Source of the DNA: Clostridium sp. OF09-36
Lineage (GTDB): Bacteria; Bacillota; Clostridia; Lachnospirales; Lachnospiraceae
Assembly (NCBI RefSeq): GCF_003481985.1
Contig: NZ_QUMD01000001.1
Span: forward strand, 248,001-312,000
DNA length: 64,000 nucleotides
Reading direction: 5' to 3'
This document shows, piece by piece, positions 34,289 through 44,177 of the stretch. The position numbers and the translations under genes are program-made. Positions within the stretch are counted from its first letter, which is position 1, and each line of letters begins with the position of its first letter. The notes below the pieces were generated by a model. The model made no database searches. It was not told the origin of the DNA and saw only the letters and a program-made list of their open reading frames with translations.

Positions 34289-35386
34289 TTAGTTTCTTGC
34301 TGCATCAACTGCATCCAAGAATCCCTGTACTACGTCATCGCCAAGGTCTTCCTTAACCATGTCGTATACAACCTGTGCTTTATCTCTTAATACAGCCAGA
34401 TCATCATCGCTGAACTGTACGATCTCGCATCCTGCATCCTCAACAGTCTTCTTATCCTGCTCGATGGATTCACTTGCAACGCCCTTAGCATACTCAGCAG
34501 CCTCAGCAGCACACTCGTCTAACAGGGCTTTGGTGTTGTCCGGAAGGCTCTGGTACAGATCATTGTTCATGAAGAATACGATAATGTGGCCTACATGGTT
34601 GGTCTCAACAACGTATTTCTGAACTTCCTGCAGGTTGTTACCAACGATGTTCATGTACGGGTTCTCCTGTCCATCAACAGTACCCTGCTGAAGTCCCATG
34701 AACAGCTCATTGAACTGCATCGGAACTGCAGATGCACCGATTGCGTTCCAGTATGCAATGTGGTATTTGTTGGTCATAACACGGATCTTCTGGCCAGCCA
34801 GATCTGCAACAGATTTGGTCGGAACGTTGGTGGTCAACTCACGGAAACCAGCGTCAGAGAAAGCAAGCATATGGATACCGGATGCCTCACAGTAATCGTT
34901 GATCTGCTTCTTTGCATAATCGCCTTCCAGGAAGTTTCTCATATGGTCGATGTTATCGAATACGTTCGGCATATCGAACAGAGCCATCTCTTTTACGAAG
35001 TCAGTCAGATCAGCGGTCATACCGGTGACCATCTCGATAGAACCGGATACACAGGCCTCATCCTGCTCAGTGGTGTTTGCCAGCTGTCCGCCCGGATACA
35101 GCTCGATATTGATGCTGCCGTTGGATTTTTCTTTTACCAGGTTTGCGAAGTACTCAACCATCTTATAGTTGGTGGTAGTCTCAGATACAGTCATAGCCAA
35201 GTTCCAGCTGTAATCGCCGTAATCCTCGGAGGTGTCTGCTGCGGTGTCTCCACCCTCTGACTTGGTGTCCGCTGCTGCAGCTGCTGTAGTATCTGCAGTG
35301 CTGGAAGATCCGGAATTTCCGGAGGAACATGCTACCAGGCTCATGGCCATGGTTCCTGCAAGTAACATAGATAACGCTTTCTTCAT
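34289..35386 (-). CDS. TRAP transporter substrate-binding lipoprotein (DctP family)
   Basis: 365 residues. Lipoprotein signal (MKKALSMLLAGTMAMSL, lipobox LVAC), a Ser/Thr/Ala/Asp linker, then the DctP fold: GSINIELYPGGQLANTTEQ, FDMPNVFDN, DAGFRELTTN, GQKIRVMTN and GLQQGTVDGQENPY. The conserved Arg in KIRVM binds a substrate carboxylate, so the ligand should be an organic acid. It delivers substrate to the DctQM permease encoded just upstream. Confidence 0.93.
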   Translation of the reverse strand: MKKALSMLLAGTMAMSLVACSSGNSGSSSTADTTAAAAADTKSEGGDTAADTSEDYGDYSWNLAMTVSETTTNYKMVEYFANLVKEKSNGSINIELYPGGQLANTTEQDEACVSGSIEMVTGMTADLTDFVKEMALFDMPNVFDNIDHMRNFLEGDYAKKQINDYCEASGIHMLAFSDAGFRELTTNVPTKSVADLAGQKIRVMTNKYHIAYWNAIGASAVPMQFNELFMGLQQGTVDGQENPYMNIVGNNLQEVQKYVVETNHVGHIIVFFMNNDLYQSLPDNTKALLDECAAEAAEYAKGVASESIEQDKKTVEDAGCEIVQFSDDDLAVLRDKAQVVYDMVKEDLGDDVVQGFLDAVDAARN

Positions 35387-35440
35387 AATAGTCTTCTCCT
35401 TTTTAATATATAAATATTATACTTTCCCTTTTGTTTCGTA

Positions 35441-36739
35441 TTATCCAAGGATGGATGGAAGCCATAAGCTCAGTCCCGGAACAAATACGATGAGTGCCAG
35501 ACATACCAGGAACGCGATCAGGAACGGAACCGTTGCCTTAGCAAGATTCAATAACGGGATCTTGGTCATGCCGGAAGCAACGAACAGGTTGATGCCCATT
35601 GGCGGGGTAACCATGCCCATTGCCAGGTTACAGGTCATGAAGATACCAAGGTGAACCGGATTAATGCCCAGTGCATTTGCGATTGGGAGCATAATCGGGG
35701 TCAAGATCATGATGTTCGGGATGTTATCAATGATCATACCACAGACGATCATGATCAGGTTCATTAACAGAAGAATCAGAATCTTGTTGTCTGTTACGGA
35801 CAGTACCATCTTTGAAATGGACTGCGGGTACTTCAGCAGAGTCATGGTTCTTGCAAATGCGGATGCTGCTGCAATTACGAACAGAATGTTAACATAGGTC
35901 TTGGAACCTGCCAGGAAGATCTTCGGGATTTCACGGATCTTGATGCTCTTGTAAACCAGAATGCATACCAAGAAACCGTAGATAACGGAGATAACAGCTG
36001 CTTCAGTCGGAGAGCAAATACCAGAGTAGATACATCCAAGGATGATAACCGGAGTCATCAGGGCGAAAAAGCTTTCCCTGAATAACTTCAGGAATCCTTT
36101 TTCGCGGATCTTGTTGTAGTTCTCCTGCAGCTTTTCTTTGTCCTCACCATTCTTTTTGCAGTAGTACCAGCAGTATCCCATCAGGAAGAAACCAATCAGA
36201 CATCCAGGAATGATACCTGCAATGAACAGAGCAGACGGTGAAGCGTTTGCCGCTGCAGAATATACAATATAGGAAATGGACGGCGGGATGATAACCCCCA
36301 GCGCTCCGGCTACCGTAACGATTGCTGTGGAGAATACCACATCATATCCCATGTTTACCAGGAATGGAATGGTCATGGAACCTACTGCAGATACAGTTGC
36401 CGGTGCGGAACCGGAAATTGCTGCGTAGAACATACAGGTTACAACCACTGCACACGGGAAACCTGCGGTCTTGTTGCCGATGAAATATCCGAAGAACTCA
36501 AAGAGCTGTTTGGAAATACCTCCCTCTGCCATGATCATGCCGGAAACCATAAACAGCGGCACTGCTAACAGAGTGAAGCTGTTCATACCGGAGAACATTG
36601 CTCTGGCTACATCGATTGCTCCGTAATTCAGTGTTCCCATCATCCCTGGAAGGATTGCCATCAGTCCGAATACGGCACCAACCGGAAGACTGATTACCAG
36701 GAAAATTGCAAGAAGAATAAAGAATAATCCGATTGTCAT
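35441..36739 (-). CDS. TRAP transporter large permease (DctM family)
   Basis: 432 residues with about twelve membrane segments. Typical stretches: SGMNSFTLLAVPLFMVSGMIMAEGG (partly), CMFYAAISGSAPATVSAVG, VIIPPSISYIVYS, GICSPTEAAVISV and HLGIFMTCNLAMGMVTPPMG. It forms the sodium-coupled transport channel. It overlaps dctQ by 4 bp (ATGA) and precedes dctP by 54 bp; together they are a complete TRAP system. Confidence 0.94.
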   Translation of the reverse strand: MTIGLFFILLAIFLVISLPVGAVFGLMAILPGMMGTLNYGAIDVARAMFSGMNSFTLLAVPLFMVSGMIMAEGGISKQLFEFFGYFIGNKTAGFPCAVVVTCMFYAAISGSAPATVSAVGSMTIPFLVNMGYDVVFSTAIVTVAGALGVIIPPSISYIVYSAAANASPSALFIAGIIPGCLIGFFLMGYCWYYCKKNGEDKEKLQENYNKIREKGFLKLFRESFFALMTPVIILGCIYSGICSPTEAAVISVIYGFLVCILVYKSIKIREIPKIFLAGSKTYVNILFVIAAASAFARTMTLLKYPQSISKMVLSVTDNKILILLLMNLIMIVCGMIIDNIPNIMILTPIMLPIANALGINPVHLGIFMTCNLAMGMVTPPMGINLFVASGMTKIPLLNLAKATVPFLIAFLVCLALIVFVPGLSLWLPSILG

Positions 36740-37218
36740 TGTTCTTTCTCCTTTCCAGTCACATCAAGAAATACTACCTGAACTGCTCTGAGTACAGCCA
36801 GTACAAAGCAGATGGTCATAATCCAGTAGAAGTTTGCTACCGGAATCTGTAAAGCCGGGCTGCGCTGTCCGGTCTTTGCGGTAACAGCAATCAGATCAAA
36901 TCCGCCCTTTACCAGAAGTACAGTGAACGCACCCACGATTACCGTACATACAATGGTGATGATCTTCTGCACCGGTTTGCTGAGCATGGTGGTAAAAGTA
37001 TCCACACGGATCATAGATCTGTTCCGGATTGTTGCCGGCAAGGAAAGAAATGCGCTGATTGCCAGGCAGTAACAGCAGATCTCATCCGACCAGCTTAACG
37101 CATTGTTGAAGCAATAACGCATCACAACATTTGTGAATGAAAGGACTGTCATAATTGCCAGTAACACAGACATACAGCAGATTTCAAAATTCTTGTCGAG
37201 CCATTTTAAAGCTACCAT
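36736..37218 (-). CDS. TRAP transporter small permease (DctQ family)
   Basis: 160 residues with four membrane segments and the DctQ core FTNVVMRYCFNNALSWSDE followed by RNRSMIRVDTF. It couples the binding protein to DctM. First gene of the TRAP operon, with a promoter at 37269-37297. The charged tail (DVTGKEKEQ) is usual. Confidence 0.92.
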   Translation of the reverse strand: MVALKWLDKNFEICCMSVLLAIMTVLSFTNVVMRYCFNNALSWSDEICCYCLAISAFLSLPATIRNRSMIRVDTFTTMLSKPVQKIITIVCTVIVGAFTVLLVKGGFDLIAVTAKTGQRSPALQIPVANFYWIMTICFVLAVLRAVQVVFLDVTGKEKEQ

Positions 37219-37268
37219 TTTTTCCCCTCCTTAAGTAGTATTAAAACTGCTTTTTCTCACTTGACTGT

Positions 37269-37317
37269 ATTCTATCATGCGAGTTAAAATAAGTAAAACA
37301 GCTAATAGTGATACACT
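37269..37317 (-). promoter_or_regulatory. TRAP operon promoter with upstream dyad, likely LysR-activated
   Basis: On the minus strand TTTACT (37292-37297), 17 nt, TAGAAT (37269-37274). Nine nt upstream of the -35 lies AGTG-ATA-CACT (37307-37317) inside a T-N11-A setting, the usual place for a LysR activator site. The divergent LysR gene starts at 37439. The 220-bp gap 37219-37438 has no gene. Confidence 0.5.
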
Positions 37318-37438
37318 CTAGAAGTTCTTCTTCTTTTTTGTTTATCTTATAAAAATATATTTGAGAATTTTTGTGCATTTTGTCTGAAAATAGATTATGT
37401 TGCAACATTTGCCAGAAATTTTCAGAAAGGAATTTATT

Positions 37439-38413
37439 ATGAATTTTAAAATACTAGAATACATTGTCGCAATTGCAGAAAGCGGAAACGTCACCAAAGC
37501 AGCAGAGCGCCTATTCATTTCACAATCTGGTTTAAACCAGCAGCTTATTAAACTCGAGACAGAACTTGGAACCCCACTCTTTCACCGCTCTAAAAGAGAA
37601 ATGCGCCCAACCCACGCCGGGCTCATTTATATTGAAAACGCAAGAAGAATTTTAAAGATGGCCCAAAACTGTATCAGCCAGATCAATGATCTGTCCGACA
37701 ATCCCCGCGGCACCATTTCCTTTGGACTTCCCTATGAGCACGGAGCTGACCTATTCATTAATATTGCAAAGGATTTCAGCCATGCTTTTCCCAACGTAGC
37801 CATCACTCTGACTGAGCAAAATGTACGGGAGATGGAGGAAAATGTCCAGACTGACCGGCTAGATCTGGCCTTTGTCATGATAAAAGACAAGCCTTCTTCC
37901 CGCCATTTTGACTATGTACACCTCTGCACGGAACGGCTGGTTCTCGGCATTCCGCGTAAACATCCCATGGCACAATATGCCGCCCCCACGGGGAAACCAT
38001 TAAATACAATGGACTTAAAACACTTTAAAAATGATCCCTTTGCCTTCATGTTCTCCGGTTCCACTATGCGAAACGTCATTGATCCGCTGTTTGAGGATGC
38101 TGGATATCTCCCGAAAATCCGCTACGAAACCCATATGAACAATGTGCTGTACCGACTGGTCAGCAACGGACTGTGCTGCACCATTATGCCACAGTCCTAT
38201 GTACAAAATGGCAGCGGCTCCGTCTGGTTTTATCCGGAACAGGAACCATCCTGGGACTGGTATATCATCTTCTCCAAAGACCGTATGCTAACTGCGGCAG
38301 ACAGGTATCTCATCCAGCTTTCTCAGAACTACGCACAGAAAATAAAAGATTACTGGAATCATTATGGTGTCGGCTTTCCTCCTGCTCTCCTGCCAGACAC
38401 TGACTACAGATGA
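37439..38413 (+). CDS. LysR-family regulator of the TRAP operon
   Basis: 324 residues from ATG 37439 (AGAAAGGA upstream; the frame is open further but without a site). The helix-turn-helix is FKILEYIVAIAESGNVTKAA with LFISQSGLNQQLIKLE; the effector domain follows. It is transcribed divergently from the TRAP and amidohydrolase genes and so most likely regulates them in response to the transported acid. It ends in a shared bidirectional terminator. Confidence 0.9.
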   Translation: MNFKILEYIVAIAESGNVTKAAERLFISQSGLNQQLIKLETELGTPLFHRSKREMRPTHAGLIYIENARRILKMAQNCISQINDLSDNPRGTISFGLPYEHGADLFINIAKDFSHAFPNVAITLTEQNVREMEENVQTDRLDLAFVMIKDKPSSRHFDYVHLCTERLVLGIPRKHPMAQYAAPTGKPLNTMDLKHFKNDPFAFMFSGSTMRNVIDPLFEDAGYLPKIRYETHMNNVLYRLVSNGLCCTIMPQSYVQNGSGSVWFYPEQEPSWDWYIIFSKDRMLTAADRYLIQLSQNYAQKIKDYWNHYGVGFPPALLPDTDYR

Positions 38414-38414
38414 A

Positions 38415-38463
38415 AAATGCGGCCTGCCAGCTTCCCCATCGTGAAAGCTGGCAGGCCGCATTT
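38415..38463. terminator. Bidirectional terminator
   Basis: A perfect 19-bp stem (38415-38433 with 38445-38463, core AATGCGGCCTGCCAGCTT) with an 11-nt loop between convergent genes. T-rich sequence follows on both strands (TTTACC... and TTTTTCATC). Confidence 0.9.
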
Positions 38464-38474
38464 ACCATCTGTTT

Positions 38475-39921
38475 TTATTTTTCATTTGTCTTCACTAGCC
38501 GAAACTGCGAATAGCTTTTTCCCGGTATCATACCGCCCCGGTAGGATGACAGCTCGCTGACCGTCACCAGCTGGAACCCGCGCTTTACCAGTTCCGGGAT
38601 GATCGTCTCGCTGGCATCTCCGGTGGCATCATACAAATCGTGCATCAAAATGATATCCCCGTCCTTTACCTTATCTAACACGGTCTGGATTGTCTGCGAT
38701 GCATCACGCGTTTTCCAGTCCAGCGTATCCACGCTCCACAAAATAGCCGGCATGGAAATCGCTCCGGCAATGTTCATACCCGCATCTGTCTTCGCTCCGC
38801 CGCAGGGGCGCATCAGCACCGGCGAGATGCCGCAGGCATCGGAAACCACCTGGTTCGTAGCCACCAGCTGATTCGCCAGATCGGTCGGAGACACCTTCGT
38901 CATAAGAGTATGGTCAAAGGTATGGTTTGCCACCTCACAGCCCTGCGCTACCATCTGTTTAAGACATCCGGACTCTTAATAACCTTCTGTCCTACCATAA
39001 AGAACGTCGCGCGGCCACCGTTTTCTTTCAGACAATTCAAAATACGCGGCGTCACAGTTGGGGACGGGCCATCATCGTAGGTCAGCGCCACCATAGGGCG
39101 GTTCGGGTCAATATTTCCCGCATAAACCGTATCGCCGGTCCGCTTTACCACGGAAATACGCACGCCATCGACCCGCAGTCCCGCACCAACCGTTCCGGCT
39201 TCGGCTCCATCGGAAACCCAGTCTGTCCATTTAGAATCCTGAAGCACGCTGTAAAGCACCTCATAATAAGTTCCCAGGTCTCCGGTCAGTTCCATGGCAA
39301 TGCCTCAAGCGGAGCCGTACCAGCCGAATCCCCGGCCTCAGCGCCGTCCTCCTGCCAGTCCAGCCAGCCCGTACCGCTCAAATTCACGCGGTAGCGGATC
39401 GTGCCGCTCATGCCCTCCGGCTGGCCATTTAACGTCGCACGGATCGCCGTCACATAGGAGGTTGTCGGTGCCATGCTGTAGGAATTATCCGCAAAGAAAT
39501 GGCTCCAGCCCACTTCACTGACCGCAATGCCGTAGATTGCACCAACATCCGGCAGGGACTGGACATATGCTGCCCGTTCTTCCGCTTCCTTACTTTCTTC
39601 CTCGGCAGCAGACGCGCTCATGCTCTCCTGCAGATCCGCAGCCTCCACAGCCGCTTTCTCCGCCTTCCGTTTCCGCACCGCCCCCGAGATTGCAGCCACC
39701 AGCACCCCCGTCAGAATGCAGACAGCAAGTAATCCCAGAATCAGAATGCGGCGCCGGCGGCGCATGATCTTCATCTTCCGTGCTTTGCGCGCGCGCAGTT
39801 CATAAAGTTCGCGCTCGGAAAGCGGACGCTTCGGTCTTTGCCCAGTATTTGGCGGCATATTTCTTCTATTAACAGTTTTTTTCTCAATTTCCTGCTTTCC
39901 CCCATGTTGTTTTTGTTCCAT
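38475..39921 (-). CDS. Membrane-anchored polysaccharide deacetylase with ChW-like repeats (two frameshifts)
   Basis: Three frames assemble into about 482 residues. Residues 1-60 are basic and end in one membrane segment (ILILGLLAVCILTGVLVAAI). Next come two repeats resembling clostridial hydrophobic-with-W motifs (GWLDWQEDGAEAGDSAGT and WTDWVSDGAEAGTVGAGL). The C-terminal NodB domain has PMVALTYDDGPSPTV, EVANHTFDHTLM, LMRPCGGAK and DGDIILMHD. It would deacetylate peptidoglycan or another cell-wall glycan outside the membrane. One missing C near 39298 joins PLEAL to AMELTGDLG; one missing T near 38959 joins SPDVL to KQMVAQGCEV. Both look like sequence errors. Confidence 0.82.
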
Positions 39922-39980
39922 AAAACCCTCTTATCTCTACATAAAAAACAATTCTGTTTTCCGTTTTTCATAAAGGTCCG

Positions 39981-40178
39981 AAAGCCACCGCCACGCATTA
40001 CAGAAACGCATTTTGGTGAAAATCCTTTTGCTCGTGGACTGCGCCGCCTGTTGTTGGAACTGCGGCCCAAACTCGCACGCGCTGCGTGCTCAAACAAGGG
40101 TCTCCGTTCCAACGCTATGCTCGCCCACTCACGGATTTTCAAACAAATGCTTATTCTGTAATGCGTGGCGGTGGCTTT
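39981..40178. repeat. 198-bp long-palindrome element A
   Basis: The ends are perfect 25-bp inverted repeats (39981-40005 and 40154-40178, starting AAAGCCACCGCCACGC). Complementarity continues inward imperfectly (GAAAATCC, TTGGAAC) to a central GCACGC-GCT-GCGTGC hairpin at 40075-40089, so the whole unit folds on itself. Small open frames in it are by-products. It lies in the 585-bp gap 39922-40506. No flanking target duplication is evident. It could be a MITE-like element or a structured RNA. Confidence 0.75.
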
Positions 40179-40275
40179 CTACTTTATTGGCTATACTTGG
40201 TAATAAAACCCGCAACCATTACAATACTGCTCAAAATGAAAAGAAACAATTTTACCTCACAATGCCAATAACGTA

Positions 40276-40471
40276 GAAAACGCCTGTCCCGCCTTGCTGC
40301 ATCGCGTAGCCATAACCCGATGTCCGACGTGTCCGGCTGTGTAGCGACTGGTGTTTGAGGTAGTCGGACATTTTTGTCCGACTATCCGCAAACAGCTGTC
40401 AGCTAGCACCGTCCGAACACGGGACTCTGGGTGAAGGCGAAGCGACGCAGTAAGGTGGGGCAGGCGTTTTC
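40276..40471. repeat. 196-bp long-palindrome element B
   Basis: GAAAACGCCTG at 40276 is matched by CAGGCGTTTTC ending at 40471. The two halves stay complementary through blocks (CGCCTT, ACCC, GTGT-CGG, GTTTG) to a perfect 10-bp central hairpin, TAGTCGGACA-TTTT-TGTCCGACTA (40361-40384). It has a different sequence from element A but the same size and design, and starts 36 nt past the rpoC stop. No T-run suggests a plain terminator. The rest of the gap has no gene. Confidence 0.75.
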
Positions 40472-40506
40472 GGACCTCTATTAGCAGAAAAGGCGGTTCA
40501 TTTTAT

Positions 40507-43500
40507 TTACTCTTCGCTATCGTCGATATCGAATACTTCCGGAGCTTCCTCCGCCATATCGTCATCGCCGGAAAGCAGGATCTCGTCATCATCCTCCAGA
40601 GCGATCTCTTCCTCTGGCTCAGCATCTGTGTTGAGCTTTACGGAACGGTAACGCTTCATACCGGTACCAGCCGGGATCAGCTTACCGATGATAACATTCT
40701 CCTTCAGACCAATCAGATGGTCAACCTTACCGTTGATAGCCGCCTCGGTCAGAACCTTGGTGGTCTCCTGGAAGGATGCTGCAGACAGGAAGGAATCGGT
40801 AGCCAGGGATGCCTTGGTAATACCAAGCATAACCTGCTTGCCCTCTGCCGGCTGCTTGCCCTCTGCAATCAGAGCCTCGTTCATCTCGTTGAAGTCGAGG
40901 ACATCCATGGATACGCCCGGCAGCACATCGCTGTCGCCGCTCTCCTCGATGCGGATCTTCTTTAACATCTGACGAACGATCATCTCAACGTGCTTATCGT
41001 TGATTTCTACACCCTGCAGACGGTATACACGCTGTACTTCCTGGATCATGTAATCCTGTACGGCACGGACACCCTTGATCTTTAAGATGTCATGCGGGTT
41101 TACGCTACCTTCGGTCAGCTCATCACCGGCCTCGATCACCTGCTCGTCCTGAACCTTGATTCTGGAACCGTACGGGATCAGATAGGTCTTGGAGTTGCCG
41201 GTCTCCGGATCGGTAACCACGATCTCACGTTTCTTCTTGGTATCTTTCAGGGTTACAACACCACCGAACTCGGTAATGATTGCAAGACCCTTCGGCTTAC
41301 GTGCCTCGAACAGCTCCTCGACACGCGGAAGACCCTGTGTGATATCTCCACCTGCTACACCGCCGGTATGGAAGGTACGCATGGTCAGCTGGGTACCAGG
41401 CTCACCGATAGACTGTGCAGCGATGATGCCGACTGCCTCACCAACCTGTACAGGCTGGCCGGTTGCCATGTTGGCACCATAACATTTTGCGCAGACACCG
41501 ATATGGGACTTACAGCTAAGGACGGTACGGATCTTTACGGAATCACGGCCCATCTTGTTCAGTGCCTTCATAACAGCAGCAGCACGCTTCGGAGTACACA
41601 TATGGTTTGCTTTTACAACCACTTCTCCGGTCTCCGGATCAGTGATGGTCTCAGCGATATAACGGCCGGTGATACGCTCCTCCAGGCTCTCGATGGTCTC
41701 TTTGCCATCGGTGAATGCCTTGATCTCCATGTACGGGATATCCTTGCCTTCGCAGCAGTCTACCTCACGCACGATCAGATCCTGGGATACGTCTACCAGA
41801 CGACGGGTAAGGTAACCGGAGTCTGCGGTACGCAGTGCGGTATCGGACATACCCTTTCGTGCACCATGAGCGGAGATGAAGTACTCCAGTACGTCAAGAC
41901 CCTCACGGAAGTTGGATTTAATAGGAAGTTCGATGGTGTGACCGGTTGTATCTGCCATAAGTCCACGCATACCTGCCAGCTGCTTGATCTGCTTATCAGA
42001 TCCTCGCGCACCGGAGTCTGCCATCATGAAGATGTTGTTGTACTTATCCAGACCGCCTAACAGGTCTTTGGTCAGCTGGTCATCGGTGGTCTTCCAGGTT
42101 TCGATAACCTCTTTATAACGCTCTTCCTCAGTGATCAGGCCACGGCGGAAGTTCTTTGCGATACGGTCAACGGTCTCCTGGGCATCAGCCAGCAGCTTCG
42201 GCTTGGATGCCGGCACGGTCATATCCGCGATGGATACGGTCATGGCAGCTCTGGTGGAATACTTGTAACCGATTGCCTTGATATCATCCAGGGTAACAGC
42301 AGTCTGGGTAGCGCCATGTACGTTGATGACCTTCTCCAGGATCTTCTTTAACTGTTTCTTTCCTACGTGGAAGTCAACCTCAAGAAGCAGCTCGTTGCCC
42401 GGAATGCTTCTGTCTACAAAGCCAAGGTCCTGCGGGATGATCTCGTTGAAGATGAAACGGCCTAAGGTAGATTCTACCACACCGGTCATCTCGGTGCCAT
42501 CCGGCATGGTCTTGGTGACTCTTACTTTGATGCGGGAGTGCAGGGTCACAGCAGCGTTCTCATAAGCAAGGATTGCCTCGTTGACGCTCTTGAAGATCAT
42601 GCCCTCGCCGGTTGCGCCTGGGCGCTCCTGGGTCAGATAGTAAATACCAAGTACCATATCCTGGGAAGGAACAGCTACCGGGCCACCATCAGACGGCTTT
42701 AACAGGTTGTTCGGAGACAGGAGCAGGAAACGGCACTCTGCCTGTGCTTCCTGGGAAAGCGGAAGATGTACTGCCATCTGGTCTCCATCGAAGTCTGCGT
42801 TGAATGCGGTACATACAAGCGGATGCAGCTTGATTGCCTTACCCTCAACCAGGATCGGCTCGAATGCCTGGATACCCAGTCTGTGCAGGGTAGGTGCACG
42901 GTTTAACATAACCGGATGCTCTTTGATAACATCTTCGAGGACATCCCATACCTCAGACTGCAGACGCTCTACCATCTTCTTCGCACTCTTGATGTTGTGA
43001 GCGGTTCCGTTCTGTACAAGCTCTTTCATAACAAACGGCTTGAACAGCTCGATCGCCATCTCCTTCGGAAGACCACACTGGTAGATCTTCAGCTCCGGTC
43101 CTACGACGATAACGGAACGTCCGGAGTAGTCAACTCGTTTACCAAGCAGGTTCTGGCGGAAACGGCCCTGTTTACCTTTCAGCATATCGGAAAGGGATTT
43201 CAGTGCACGGTTTCCAGGACCGGTTACCGGTCTGCCGCGGCGTCCGTTATCGATCAGGCGTCAACAGCCTCCTGCAGCATACGCTTCTCGTTGCGGACGA
43301 TGATGTCCGGAGCACCAAGCTCGAGAAGACGTGCAAGACGGTTGTTACGGTTGATGATTCTTCTATATAAATCGTTTAAGTCAGAGGTTGCGAAACGACC
43401 GCCGTCCAGCTGTACCATCGGACGGATATCCGGCGGGATAACCGGGATCACGGTCATGATCATCCACTCCGGCTTGTTTCCGGAGTTGCGGAATGCTTCT

Positions 43501-44159
43501 ACAACTTCCAGTCTCTTGATGATTCTTGCGCGCTTCTGGCCGCTTGCGTCCTTCAGCTCGCGTTTGAGCATCTCAGACTCTTTCTCAAGATCAATGCTCT
43601 TTAAAAGCTCGAGAACAGCCTCAGCACCCATTCCGACACGGAAGTTGCCGTAGCCCCACTTCTCGACCTCTTCACGGTACTCTTTCTCGGAGAGTACCTG
43701 CTTGTACTGCAGGCTGGTCTGACCTGCATCCAGAACGATGTAGGATGCAAAGTACAGAACCTTCTCCAATACTCTCGGGGAGATATCCAGAATGAGACCC
43801 ATACGGCTCGGGATACCCTTAAAGTACCAGATATGAGATACAGGAGCAGCCAGCTGGATGTGGCCGATACGCTCTCTGCGGACGCTGGACTTGGTTACCT
43901 CAACGCCGCAGCGGTCGCAGATTACGCCTTTGTATCTGATTTTTTTATATTTACCACAATGACATTCCCAGTCCTTGCTCGGTCCGAAGATGCGCTCACA
44001 GAACAGACCGTCGCGCTCCGGTTTTAAGGTACGGTAGTTGATGGTCTCCGGCTTTTTTACCTCGCCGTGTGACCACTCCAGAATCTTCTCCGGGGAAGCC
44101 AGGCCAATCTTAATGGCATCAAATGTCAATGGCTGATAAGTTTCATTTGTCTCAGGCAT
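40507..44159 (-). CDS. rpoC: RNA polymerase beta' subunit (one frameshift)
   Basis: About 1217 residues in two frames (43254-44159 and 40507-43185 plus the upstream stretch). Zinc site CHCGKYKKIRYKGVICDRCG and catalytic NADFDGDQMAVHLP are intact, as are the bridge-helix/trigger-loop region (SIGEPGTQLTMRTFHTGG) and the second zinc site (CKSHIGVCAKCYG). The break is near 43257: one missing base (GAC-GCC-CTG) joins LQEAVDA to LIDNGRRGRPVTGPGNRALK. As rpoC is essential, this is almost certainly a sequence error. The C terminus carries an acidic tail (EDDDEILLSGDDDMAEEA). It is co-transcribed with rpoB, 18 bp apart. Confidence 0.95.
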
Positions 44160-44177
44160 GAGCGTTACTCCCTTCTA

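Noticed and set aside
40013..40276. Small proteins in the gap downstream of rpoC
   Set aside because: They are open frames inside the palindromic elements, occur on both strands because of the inverted repeats, and have no ribosome sites.
41092..42060. Long plus-strand frame of 322 residues inside rpoC
   Set aside because: It is antisense to conserved rpoC codons and has no recognisable protein features.
43186..43262. Naturally split rpoC, as known in some other lineages
   Set aside because: No start site or spacer for a second subunit is present, and one restored base gives continuous conserved sequence.
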